The notes under the pieces: model-generated
Told to the model about the DNA's origin: nothing
Seen by the model: the letters and a program-made list of their open reading frames with translations, nothing else
The model's database searches: none
Made by a program: the position numbers and the translations under genes
Source of the DNA: a virus
Direction: 5' to 3' (one strand)
Length of the DNA: 64,000 nucleotides
IMG/VR virus record: IMGVR_UViG_3300020442_000013
Span: 1 to 64,000 of that record
Shown: positions 29,561-36,456 of the stretch, piece after piece
How positions within the stretch are numbered: the first letter of the stretch is position 1
Layout of the letters: each line of letters begins with the position of its first letter

Positions 29561-29620
29561 GATCCCCAATGGTATCAGCCAATTACCGGTAAACAACAGA
29601 TATCGTAGGGGATCTTTTTT
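29561..29620 (+). terminator. Terminator after the tRNA pair
   Basis: GATCCCC (29561-29567) pairs with GGGGATC (29608-29614), then TTTTTT. The 40-base loop holds a smaller ACCGGT palindrome. Confidence 0.7.
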
Positions 29621-29621
29621 C

Positions 29622-29649
29622 TTGTGTTCCCTAGGGTAGATGCTATTAT
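29622..29649 (+). promoter_or_regulatory. Early promoter with degenerate -35
   Basis: TGCTATTATATAAACATGATAA fits the early -10 region; the -35 is only TTGTGT at 16 bp. Confidence 0.5.
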
Positions 29650-29679
29650 ATAAACATGATAAACAACACAGGAGACGAT

Positions 29680-29844
29680 ATGCAGACAGAGACCATTCAA
29701 GAGTTTTTGGCACGTGGCGGGAAGATCACCAGGCAACCGGAGACCAGGATACCTACCTGGAGCGAAGCATACGACGAGCTGGTGAAGTTGGCCTGGCATA
29801 CTTATGTCCCTCCACAACCTGAGGTAGTAGAGGAGGCCGAGTGA
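29680..29844 (+). CDS. 54-aa early protein with FLARGGKIT motif
   Basis: ATG at 29680 after CAGGAGACG. MQTETIQEFLARGGKITRQP is a pattern repeated in phage proteins, function unknown. Overlaps the next gene by 4 bases. Confidence 0.55.
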   Translation: MQTETIQEFLARGGKITRQPETRIPTWSEAYDELVKLAWHTYVPPQPEVVEEAE

Positions 29845-29906
29845 TAGAGCTCGTGTTCATCAGTCAGGCCATCATGCTGGTGGCCTTAATCATCTTATCT
29901 CCATAA
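29841..29906 (+). CDS. 21-aa hydrophobic peptide, GTG start
   Basis: GTGA overlap with the previous stop, GAGGAGG upstream. MIELVFISQAIMLVALIILS is one membrane helix. Confidence 0.35.
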   Translation: MIELVFISQAIMLVALIILSP

Positions 29907-29921
29907 TTGGCAAAAAAGAGG

Positions 29922-29950
29922 TTGACATCGACCGTAGGTTGTGCTACATT
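29922..29950 (+). promoter_or_regulatory. Early promoter
   Basis: AGAGGTTGACA, 17 bp, TACATT, with TTGGCAAAAAAGAGG upstream. No gene follows it directly. Confidence 0.75.
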
Positions 29951-30042
29951 ATAATTGAGGACCGGGGTGCTGGAACGGGAGGGCACGGAGCTCTGACTTT
30001 TTTAAGCCCAAAAAAAAAGATGACTTTTTGGCAAAATAAAGG
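29951..30042 (+). other. Empty cassette
   Basis: About 90 bases between two early promoters. The leader word GGGAGGGCA is present, but no ATG follows and no frame stays open. Probably a decayed cassette or a short RNA. Confidence 0.5.
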
Positions 30043-30071
30043 TTGACCTTTAGATAAACTGGTGCTATAGT
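30043..30071 (+). promoter_or_regulatory. Early promoter
   Basis: AAGGTTGACC, 17 bp, TATAGT, then ATAAACATAATAAGG. Confidence 0.85.
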
Positions 30072-30104
30072 ATAAACATAATAAGGAAACAGAAAGAGGG
30101 CAAA

Positions 30105-30455
30105 ATGACAAAATTCGCAATCCACACACAGGTTTTAGAGAACTATGGCGCACACGCAGAGGACGGCAAGTTTGCTTCCGGCAATGCGTATTGGAAGTTC
30201 AAGCCGGGTACCACTTACATTGTATCCGACTGTGAGCGGTTGCAGGATGCCGTTGCCTTTGTGATGGCGGCGTTTTCCGAGAACAGTATTGGCTGGAAAG
30301 AGTATCCATGCCATTACGAGACTGAGGGGGAGTGGTTAGCTGGCATGGCTGGCGACGACGAGGAGTACCAGCAGTTTCAGCAGGAGACTGCGATGAGGGT
30401 AAGTCCCAATTATGGGAAGAGTACCGTGAGGTACAAAGAGAAGGAGGCAGCGTGA
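30105..30455 (+). CDS. Conserved phage protein, 116 aa
   Basis: GAGGGCAAA precedes the ATG. MTKFAIHTQVLENYGAHAED, with WKFKPGTTYIV after it, is a start I recall from phage proteins of unknown function. Soluble, acidic tail. Confidence 0.6.
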   Translation: MTKFAIHTQVLENYGAHAEDGKFASGNAYWKFKPGTTYIVSDCERLQDAVAFVMAAFSENSIGWKEYPCHYETEGEWLAGMAGDDEEYQQFQQETAMRVSPNYGKSTVRYKEKEAA

Positions 30456-30535
30456 AGGGATTGATCATAGGGATCACTCTCGCGGTGGCGATGTATTGGA
30501 TATTGAGTATGTTCGCCACTTCGGTAGGATTATAA
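30452..30535 (+). CDS. 27-aa membrane peptide, GTG start
   Basis: GTGA overlap with the previous stop, AAGGAGG upstream. MKGLIIGITLAVAMYWILSM is one helix. Confidence 0.35.
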   Translation: MKGLIIGITLAVAMYWILSMFATSVGL

Positions 30536-30546
30536 TAAATTAGGGG

Positions 30547-30575
30547 TTGACATTGAGATCAACTGAGGCTATACT
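30547..30575 (+). promoter_or_regulatory. Early promoter
   Basis: GGGGTTGACA, 17 bp, TATACT. Confidence 0.85.
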
Positions 30576-30623
30576 ATAAAGACAATAAGGCATTAATTAA
30601 CACTTCAAATGAAAGAGGGCAAT

Positions 30624-31628
30624 ATGGAAAAGATTAGAATACTCGAAGGCACGTACAAGATCAGAGGGAACGACGTGGACCTCGCAGGCATGGTGTTCCC
30701 ACTAGTGGATCACTTCAAGGTAGGCGCCAAGGGCGGCTACGTTACGGTCGATGGTGCGGCTGTAGCTGGGTTCCCACAGAGGAACATCAAGATCGCTTGT
30801 GCTGGCGCTGACTCATATGAGGACGCAGGTTCAGCAAAGACAACCAAGCGAGAGGAGACGGACGAAGAGACGATCGAACGTTTACGTGAGCGATTCGAAA
30901 TGCTCGAGGACATGACCCGAGCAACCAAGAAGGGCGATGTGCGAGCAATGATCGTAAGTGGCCCTCCAGGAGTTGGCAAGAGCTTTGGTGTAGAGAAGGT
31001 GCTTGGCAAGCATGACTTGATCGCTACACTGGGTGACAAGCCTCCCAAGTATCAGGTTGTCAAGGGTGCTATGTCAGCAATAGGCCTCTACTGTAAATTG
31101 TACAACTATGCCGACAAGGACAATGTGTTGGTCTTTGATGACTGTGATTCGGTCTTCAGTGACGAACTCAGCCTTAACATATTGAAGGCGGCTCTTGATA
31201 GTAAGAAGAGCAGAACTATCCATTGGAACACAGATTCGTTCAAGTTGAGAAACGAAGGTGTGCCGGACAGTTTCGAATTCAAGGGTGGTGCGATATTCAT
31301 CACCAACATCAAGTTCGATAACGTTAAGTCGAAGAAGATGAGAGATCACCTAGAAGCTTTAGAGTCCAGGTGTCACTACATTGACTTGACTATCGATACT
31401 GATAGAGAGAAGATGCTGCGTATCAAGCAGATCACCAAAGACGGTATGCTTGATGAGTATCAATTGGGCAACGACGTGGTTGATGAGATCGTAGAGTTCT
31501 GCGAATCCAACAAGGCACGTCTAAGAGAATTGAGTTTGAGAACCGTGCTCAAGGTTGCTGACTTAGCTAAGGCATTCCCGGACAAGTGGGAAGCAATGGC
31601 TGAGAACACAGTGATGAAGCATGCATAG
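30624..31628 (+). CDS. AAA-type ATPase
   Basis: 334 residues. Walker A GPPGVGKS (113-120), Walker B VLVFDDCD, sensor-like IFITN (AIFITNIKFD) and an arginine-rich C-terminal helical region. No target domain is recognisable; phage AAA proteins of this size often remodel DNA or protein complexes. GAGGGCAAT puts the start at 30624; an in-frame start at 30609 is unlikely. Single gene between a promoter and a terminator. Confidence 0.8.
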   Translation: MEKIRILEGTYKIRGNDVDLAGMVFPLVDHFKVGAKGGYVTVDGAAVAGFPQRNIKIACAGADSYEDAGSAKTTKREETDEETIERLRERFEMLEDMTRATKKGDVRAMIVSGPPGVGKSFGVEKVLGKHDLIATLGDKPPKYQVVKGAMSAIGLYCKLYNYADKDNVLVFDDCDSVFSDELSLNILKAALDSKKSRTIHWNTDSFKLRNEGVPDSFEFKGGAIFITNIKFDNVKSKKMRDHLEALESRCHYIDLTIDTDREKMLRIKQITKDGMLDEYQLGNDVVDEIVEFCESNKARLRELSLRTVLKVADLAKAFPDKWEAMAENTVMKHA

Positions 31629-31690
31629 TTCGAACCGAATGTGCTAGAGCCCAAGACTACGTGATTGCCCTCCGTAGCTGGCTCGCACAA

Positions 31691-31738
31691 GGTAGGGCGG
31701 AGCAGATGCCCTTAAGACTCCGCCCTACCATCCTTTTT
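31691..31738 (+). terminator. Strong intrinsic terminator
   Basis: 12-bp stem GGTAGGGCGGAG / CTCCGCCCTACC, then TCCTTTTTA. Confidence 0.85.
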
Positions 31739-31768
31739 ATCCCCGCATAGATATTGGTAAAATAAAGG

Positions 31769-31797
31769 TTGACCTTTAGGATTTTTGACTGTATACT
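31769..31797 (+). promoter_or_regulatory. Early promoter, last of the plus array
   Basis: AAGGTTGACC, 17 bp, TATACT; box TTGGTAAAATAAAGG. Confidence 0.85.
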
Positions 31798-31827
31798 CTT
31801 AGTATAACAATTAGGAAAGAGGGCAAT

Positions 31828-32154
31828 ATGAAGATAGAAGTAATCCACGCAGCGTTTGAAGACCAAGCAGAGACCGTAGCCACTGTAGAGTATGTGGGCA
31901 AGATCGATGCAGGACTTGAGTATGCATACAGATGGACGCAGAACATCATGGACAGCTGGAGCATGAAGATGCCACAAGACGGCAATGATGCTGTAACTGT
32001 AGTGAAGCCCCTGCATACAGATGAAGCTGGTAAACAGTGGGGACACAGATCAACATCAGTAGGAGACTATATGCGAGTAGGCGGAGAGCTGTTCCGTGTA
32101 GCTGGCATGGGCTTTGAGAACGCTGATGCAATCCAAACACGTCAAACTATATAA
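31828..32154 (+). CDS. Early protein, 108 aa
   Basis: GAGGGCAAT precedes the ATG. Soluble alpha/beta (KIEVIHAAFEDQAETVATVE; SVGDYMRVGGELFRVAGMGF). No family recognised. Similar small early proteins are usual in T4-type phages. Confidence 0.6.
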   Translation: MKIEVIHAAFEDQAETVATVEYVGKIDAGLEYAYRWTQNIMDSWSMKMPQDGNDAVTVVKPLHTDEAGKQWGHRSTSVGDYMRVGGELFRVAGMGFENADAIQTRQTI

Positions 32155-32166
32155 GGAGGACTTGAC

Positions 32167-32514
32167 ATGAATATAGAGCAATTACACATCGAAGCAACAC
32201 AGAACGCCAAGAATGCTGTGGGCAAGTTCCTAGCAGATTGGAACGCTAAGACAGGAGGCAACGAGTATGGTGAGCCTATGTACTGTGGCTTTGCTTGGGT
32301 AGATGTTAACGTGGGTAGAACTAACTCACAGTTGGCCAAACAACTAGCGGCGGTGGGCTTCCGTAAGAGCCATAGACCAAAGACTATGACACTATGGGAT
32401 CCAGCACAGCACAGAGGGCAGAGCATGGACTGCAAAGAGCAGGGTGCTTATGCATACGCTGACACACTAAGGGCCGCAGGCATTGATGCAAGTGCCGGCA
32501 GTCGAGCAGACTAG
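32167..32514 (+). CDS. Early protein, 115 aa
   Basis: AAGGAGGACTTGAC precedes the ATG. Contains YCGFAWVDVNVGRTNSQLAK and a Gly-free helical tail. No family recognised; same transcript as the gene before. Confidence 0.6.
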   Translation: MNIEQLHIEATQNAKNAVGKFLADWNAKTGGNEYGEPMYCGFAWVDVNVGRTNSQLAKQLAAVGFRKSHRPKTMTLWDPAQHRGQSMDCKEQGAYAYADTLRAAGIDASAGSRAD

Positions 32515-32537
32515 AAAATAAAAAAAATCAAACGAGA

Positions 32538-32564
32538 AAAAGGTCCTTCGGGGCCTTTTTTTAT
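32538..32564 (+). terminator. Terminator closing the early block
   Basis: AAAGG-CC stem around TTCG, then TTTTTTTA; flanking GAGAAA / TTTCTC extends the stem. 32565-32742 shows no gene. Confidence 0.75.
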
Positions 32565-32742
32565 TTCTCACGGCTCGGGGGCACTCGGGGCTATATACGC
32601 AAAAATCAATTTGGGCTTAGTGGTCCTTAAGCCAAAAAAATGGGGTGAGTTAGAATCACCACCCAGAATCTGTAAGTACTTCCCTAGAAAAAAATACGCG
32701 GCAATTTTTTTGGGCTAAAAACCCATTTCGGATAAGTACTGT

Positions 32743-33045
32743 GTGAAGCACTTATCACTCAACCGTTTGATACGGGAAGTAGAACTCAACAACGATCGCA
32801 GACTTACAATAGCACAGAAGCTTGACCTCATGCGTTGCATACAGATAATCAAACGTTGTCGTAGGCTACGCAGACAGCAGTATGAAGCTCTAGTTGATTA
32901 TTTCACAAGACCTCCCGACTCAAGAGATCTCACTGTGCATGAACAGTGGCAAAAGACCATGACCATACTAGCACAAGGCTTGCATGATCGTCATGGCACG
33001 GTTGCTCGTCTTATGAACGCTCGTGTACTTACAGTTAAAAGTTGA
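32743..33045 (+). CDS. 100-aa basic helical protein, GTG start
   Basis: Arg-rich (IQIIKRCRRLRRQQYEAL), helical; probably binds nucleic acid. No early promoter or clear ribosome-binding site is visible upstream, so the start is uncertain. Its end overlaps the convergent gene. Confidence 0.5.
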   Translation: MKHLSLNRLIREVELNNDRRLTIAQKLDLMRCIQIIKRCRRLRRQQYEALVDYFTRPPDSRDLTVHEQWQKTMTILAQGLHDRHGTVARLMNARVLTVKS

Positions 33046-33166
33046 TGTGCCAGTATTCAATAACAGGATCGCATGTACAGCTTTTGCTTTCACGTTCGTA
33101 TATGTAAACACCTACAACGATCAATAGCACAAAGCTGATAACCAATAAACCACGTTCTGTAAACAT
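33035..33166 (-). CDS. 43-aa membrane peptide
   Basis: MFTERGLLVISFVLLIVVGV, one helix, then a short tail with CTC. Three bases after the upstream gene. Confidence 0.45.
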   Translation of the reverse strand: MFTERGLLVISFVLLIVVGVYIYERESKSCTCDPVIEYWHINF

Positions 33167-33169
33167 AGC

Positions 33170-33367
33170 CTAAGTTTCTAGTGCGTTAAACATTCTACAC
33201 TTGTACTCAACAGAGTCCCATCGACTGTTCCTATCTCTAGGCATTTTTTGATATTCTGCTAGTACTGTTAAACATGTGCTTTGCTTGTCGTATAAATCTA
33301 TACGTTGGCTTACACACTCTCCTGAATTACATACTGTTAGGGTCAGTGCCCATAGTATCTGTAACAT
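33170..33367 (-). CDS. 65-aa exported protein, possibly leaderless
   Basis: MLQILWALTLTVCNSGEC is a short signal or lipoprotein-like start; two more cysteines follow. The late box CATAAATA ends five bases before the ATG at 33367, which is why I prefer it to the ATG two codons upstream. Confidence 0.45.
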   Translation of the reverse strand: MLQILWALTLTVCNSGECVSQRIDLYDKQSTCLTVLAEYQKMPRDRNSRWDSVEYKCRMFNALET

Positions 33368-33372
33368 ACGCA

Positions 33373-33380
33373 TATTTATG
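33373..33380 (-). promoter_or_regulatory. Late promoter CATAAATA next to a start codon
   Basis: CATAAATA, five bases, then ATG on the minus strand. Farther upstream GTGCTATTGTATA resembles an early -10, but no -35 fits. Confidence 0.45.
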
Positions 33381-33534
33381 CTATTTTAGGGTGGTTATGT
33401 GCTAGTATGGATAATTATATACAATAGCACTGACTAAATCATTATCGTGCTAGTAGTGTGTACAGACCTTGAGCAGTTCTAACAAATTTGCGATCATGAT
33501 ACTGTATAACAGTTAAATATATAAGAGAGAAACT

Positions 33535-33789
33535 ATGTATCAACTGTACACACTACGCCTTAACTTTGATGAGCCAGCTGTCTATATAGAAAAGTTTGAC
33601 AGGCTGGTATACACCAACGAACAGTACCAAGATGACATAACGTATGCATGTTGCATAGAGTTAGCCGCACGTGGTATATACTGCACACAGAGCAAACACA
33701 ATACTATTACGTTTGAGAACTCAAGGGACTACACATATGCTACGTTGTATCTAAGTGGCAGCACGGAATACACCGTAGAACACATCTAA
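33535..33789 (+). CDS. Phage protein, 84 aa
   Basis: AAGAGAG precedes the ATG. Tyr-rich (MYQLYTLRLNFDEPAVYIEK), alpha/beta. No family recognised. No clear promoter. The following 33790-34003 shows no gene; it holds two TTTTTCTGCG words and a CCGC/GCGG hairpin. Confidence 0.5.
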   Translation: MYQLYTLRLNFDEPAVYIEKFDRLVYTNEQYQDDITYACCIELAARGIYCTQSKHNTITFENSRDYTYATLYLSGSTEYTVEHI

Positions 33790-34003
33790 AACCTTTTCTA
33801 AAGAGCCACGAAAACGGAATCCGCTATTTAAGACTATTTGCAGGGCTATGCTAGGGGTGTTGCGTACAGGTTGTCGCGAAACAGAATTTATATGTGTGAA
33901 TAGTAGTTGTGTACTGTAAAATTTTTGCTACCGCTTTTTTCTGCGAAAACACTTCGTGCTTTTTCTGCGTTAACCGCTTCGCGGCTGTTGCACACCCGCC
34001 CCG

Positions 34004-34011
34004 TGTAAATA
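34004..34011 (+). promoter_or_regulatory. Late-like box TGTAAATA next to a start codon
   Basis: TGTAAATA, four bases, then ATG. One mismatch to the late consensus. Confidence 0.35.
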
Positions 34012-34015
34012 CAGT

Positions 34016-35026
34016 ATGAGATGTGGTTGGGCCGACAACATACTGGTAGTTGAAACAGATGGGTACACCAGAGCCTGTTGTACAGAACCAAGAGAAAGTG
34101 CAAGAATTGCACCCGTCAAAAATGGTATGTTGCAAGCATGGCAATCCATCAAACTACAACAACTTAGAAAAAATCTTGAAACAGGTTACAGTGATCAAAC
34201 TGAACCATACTGTTCACGTTGTAGGGAACTAGAAAATGCAGGTCAAGCAAGTCTGCGTACTGGGCAACCCATACTAGGTGATCCAGGAGAACTAAAAGCA
34301 ATACAGTTCAAACTTTCAAACGTATGTCAACTAGCATGTGCCCATTGTGGACCTGCCCTTAGCAGTCAACACAACAAATGGCGCAACGGTGGCTCAGGTG
34401 TTATTCGTTCAGTAGAAGACATACAACCAATCATACGAGATCTCAGAGAAGTATTACCACAACTTGAATGGATCAAGTTCACAGGTGGCGAACCTTGGCA
34501 TGACACGCAACATTGGCGTATACTAGAAGGTATCAAAGATTTAGATCGCAGTCATTTAGAATTACGTTACATTTCAAATGGTCTTGGCAAACCCTGGGAA
34601 CATCTTTGGGAAGGTTATAAAAACATTCGCATTGATATTAGTGTAGATGGACTTAGAAGTCGTTACGATTGGTTTCGTAGGAACAGTGATTATGAACGAG
34701 TGGTTCGTAAATTTGAATACTACAACATGAACTATGATGTTAAGATTGCTTGGTCTATGACACCGTGGACCGTAGAAGACTATGCGGAAGCAAGAGAAAT
34801 ATTTGACAACATGTATACCACGCCAGTTGTGTTTCCTATGTGGGCAAATCTAAAAATGGTACCCCAAGGACTTCTTGCACTACCAGCAGATACTCCAGGG
34901 CTAAACACAATGAAGGGTGATGCAACCAGTTTAGCAGTACTAAGAAATTGGAGTGAACGTTGGGATAAACGTTGGGGAACACTGGGTTGGGGTAAACAGT
35001 TGTATCCGTGGTTATATCATGTATAG
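34016..35026 (+). CDS. Twitch-domain-type radical SAM protein
   Basis: 336 residues. CQLACAHC (C104, C108, C111) is the CxxxCxxC radical SAM motif, followed by KFTGGEPW (SAM-binding GGE) and a TIM-barrel-like pattern. The N-terminus has an extra cysteine set (CGW, CC at 21-22, CSRC near 66-69) that fits an auxiliary cluster as in twitch/SPASM proteins. It would use a 5'-deoxyadenosyl radical on an unknown, possibly peptide, substrate. No companion peptide gene is evident. Confidence 0.85.
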   Translation: MRCGWADNILVVETDGYTRACCTEPRESARIAPVKNGMLQAWQSIKLQQLRKNLETGYSDQTEPYCSRCRELENAGQASLRTGQPILGDPGELKAIQFKLSNVCQLACAHCGPALSSQHNKWRNGGSGVIRSVEDIQPIIRDLREVLPQLEWIKFTGGEPWHDTQHWRILEGIKDLDRSHLELRYISNGLGKPWEHLWEGYKNIRIDISVDGLRSRYDWFRRNSDYERVVRKFEYYNMNYDVKIAWSMTPWTVEDYAEAREIFDNMYTTPVVFPMWANLKMVPQGLLALPADTPGLNTMKGDATSLAVLRNWSERWDKRWGTLGWGKQLYPWLYHV

Positions 35027-35034
35027 AGTAAATA
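35027..35034 (+). promoter_or_regulatory. Late-like box AGTAAATA
   Basis: Shares GTAAATACAGT with the box at 34005. About 22 bases before the DUF3307 gene, with AAGGAT between them. Confidence 0.35.
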
Positions 35035-35056
35035 CAGTTATTAAGGATCAGCTACA

Positions 35057-35437
35057 ATGACAGCACTTGCAATATTCCTGTTGCTCACAGTAAAACACGC
35101 ACTATGCGATCTATTCCTGCAGAGTTATCTGCGTCTCAACAAAGGCCTATACACGGGTGGTTGGCCACACTATGCACAGCACGGAGTTGCCACACTTGCG
35201 GTACTGCTGCTGTTTGCTGATGTACAACTAGCAGTGGCTCTAGCTGTTGCAGACTTCCTAGCACATTGGCACATTGATTTTGCCAAGCACAGAATCATAC
35301 AAGCATATGAACGACACACTGGTGTTGACATGCAACGTTGGAATCGCAGTCTATATTGGTTTATACAAGCCGCAGATCAAATACTGCATTTTGTTACCTA
35401 CTATATATTGGCTGTAATTGTGCTTGGTGCTAGTTGA
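35057..35437 (+). CDS. DUF3307-like membrane protein
   Basis: 126 residues with about four membrane helices. KHALCDLFLQSYLRLNKGLY and then HYAQHGVATLA fit DUF3307 (HxxxDFxLQ ... K ... H). Family function unknown. Its end overlaps the convergent SGNH gene. Confidence 0.6.
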   Translation: MTALAIFLLLTVKHALCDLFLQSYLRLNKGLYTGGWPHYAQHGVATLAVLLLFADVQLAVALAVADFLAHWHIDFAKHRIIQAYERHTGVDMQRWNRSLYWFIQAADQILHFVTYYILAVIVLGAS

Positions 35438-36174
35438 TCGGCCTGTTGTGTTTCAATGCTGAGGAACTCTCGTCGCCAACCCTGTAGAAAGTCAAGGCTT
35501 TCACCGTCCATGTGTTTGATGAACTTGTCCACGAATATGTCGTGGTTGTCACGACACATGTGATTCAGTCTTTGGTCTGGTAGGCTGTCCTGTGCGTACC
35601 ATGCTTCTCCGTGATCATGAGATATAAACTCATCCTTGCTTACATGTTGCATACAACCTATGATATCTCCACCAGGTACTGCTATAGGAAACTGCGATGG
35701 CTGATCAAAGCCTGGCAGTATGTACATGGTTATTTGATTGTGTCCCAGTACCCATCTCATAGTATTAAGATAGGCATAGTATGACTGTTGTCTAAGATTG
35801 TCTTTGGTGTCTGAGTGTATGTGTTTGATATAGGATTGCATGGCTTCTGATTCTTTGGCAGTTAGTATGCCTCTTTCAACCATGTTATCACGCATACCAA
35901 ACGGATTGCTTACAAAGGGTTTCTTTTCAAAGTACCAATAGCGATTGGCCTGTGTGGTCTGTACAATTACCACATCACCTGCTTGATAGTCCTGCATGTG
36001 CATGTTGAATTGGGTTAGTATCCAATCATTGCTTACACCAAACTCTCCTTTGCATTTCAGCGTGAGGTTCATGGCTTCGCTCAACTGCACACACCATTGC
36101 CAGTCTACCCAATTTTTGAAAATAGCTTCACTGGGTACACTAAAGCTATCTCCAAAGATCCATAAATTTTTCAT
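35401..36174 (-). CDS. SGNH/GDSL-type hydrolase
   Basis: 257 residues. IFGDSFSVP (block I, Ser10) and DQRLNHMCRDNHDIF near residue 205 (DxxxNH block V) suggest an SGNH esterase/acetyltransferase fold. No signal peptide. May trim acyl groups from surface sugars; substrate unknown. Confidence 0.65.
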   Translation of the reverse strand: MKNLWIFGDSFSVPSEAIFKNWVDWQWCVQLSEAMNLTLKCKGEFGVSNDWILTQFNMHMQDYQAGDVVIVQTTQANRYWYFEKKPFVSNPFGMRDNMVERGILTAKESEAMQSYIKHIHSDTKDNLRQQSYYAYLNTMRWVLGHNQITMYILPGFDQPSQFPIAVPGGDIIGCMQHVSKDEFISHDHGEAWYAQDSLPDQRLNHMCRDNHDIFVDKFIKHMDGESLDFLQGWRREFLSIETQQADQLAPSTITANI

Positions 36175-36455
36175 TGTTGATACATAACCTTTTGTCCTAT
36201 TACTCTGGGTTGAGTTAGACTAGGACTTACTTCTACCATTGCACAGCTTAGGTATTCAACACCCACTGGCTCGCCAAACTTCTTTGTGCCATGATCAACA
36301 ACACCGTTTAGCAGTTTATCTCCATAGCCATCAAAAAACTGTTCGCATCTTTGATAGCTGTCAAAAGTTATTTGCCAACTGTATAGATTTTCTTTGTTGG
36401 CTGGTTCCGAAATGTAAAATAAGGTTGCTAAAAAAATAAATGTAATGTTTGTCAT
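36171..36455 (-). CDS. 94-aa protein with N-terminal hydrophobic segment
   Basis: MTNITFIFLATLFYISEP may be a signal peptide or anchor. Two cysteines (RCEQFF, LSCAMVEV). ATGA overlap with the SGNH gene downstream. Function unknown. Confidence 0.5.
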   Translation of the reverse strand: MTNITFIFLATLFYISEPANKENLYSWQITFDSYQRCEQFFDGYGDKLLNGVVDHGTKKFGEPVGVEYLSCAMVEVSPSLTQPRVIGQKVMYQQ

Positions 36456-36456
36456 A

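Noticed and set aside
29342-29713. Minus-strand frame over 29342-29713 with RTRDPRLRRPLL
   Set aside because: Antisense of tRNA-Leu and tRNA-Arg and of the terminator; not a gene.
33851-34152. Three minus-strand frames before the radical SAM gene
   Set aside because: They overlap the radical SAM start on the other strand, lack start signals and resemble no protein.
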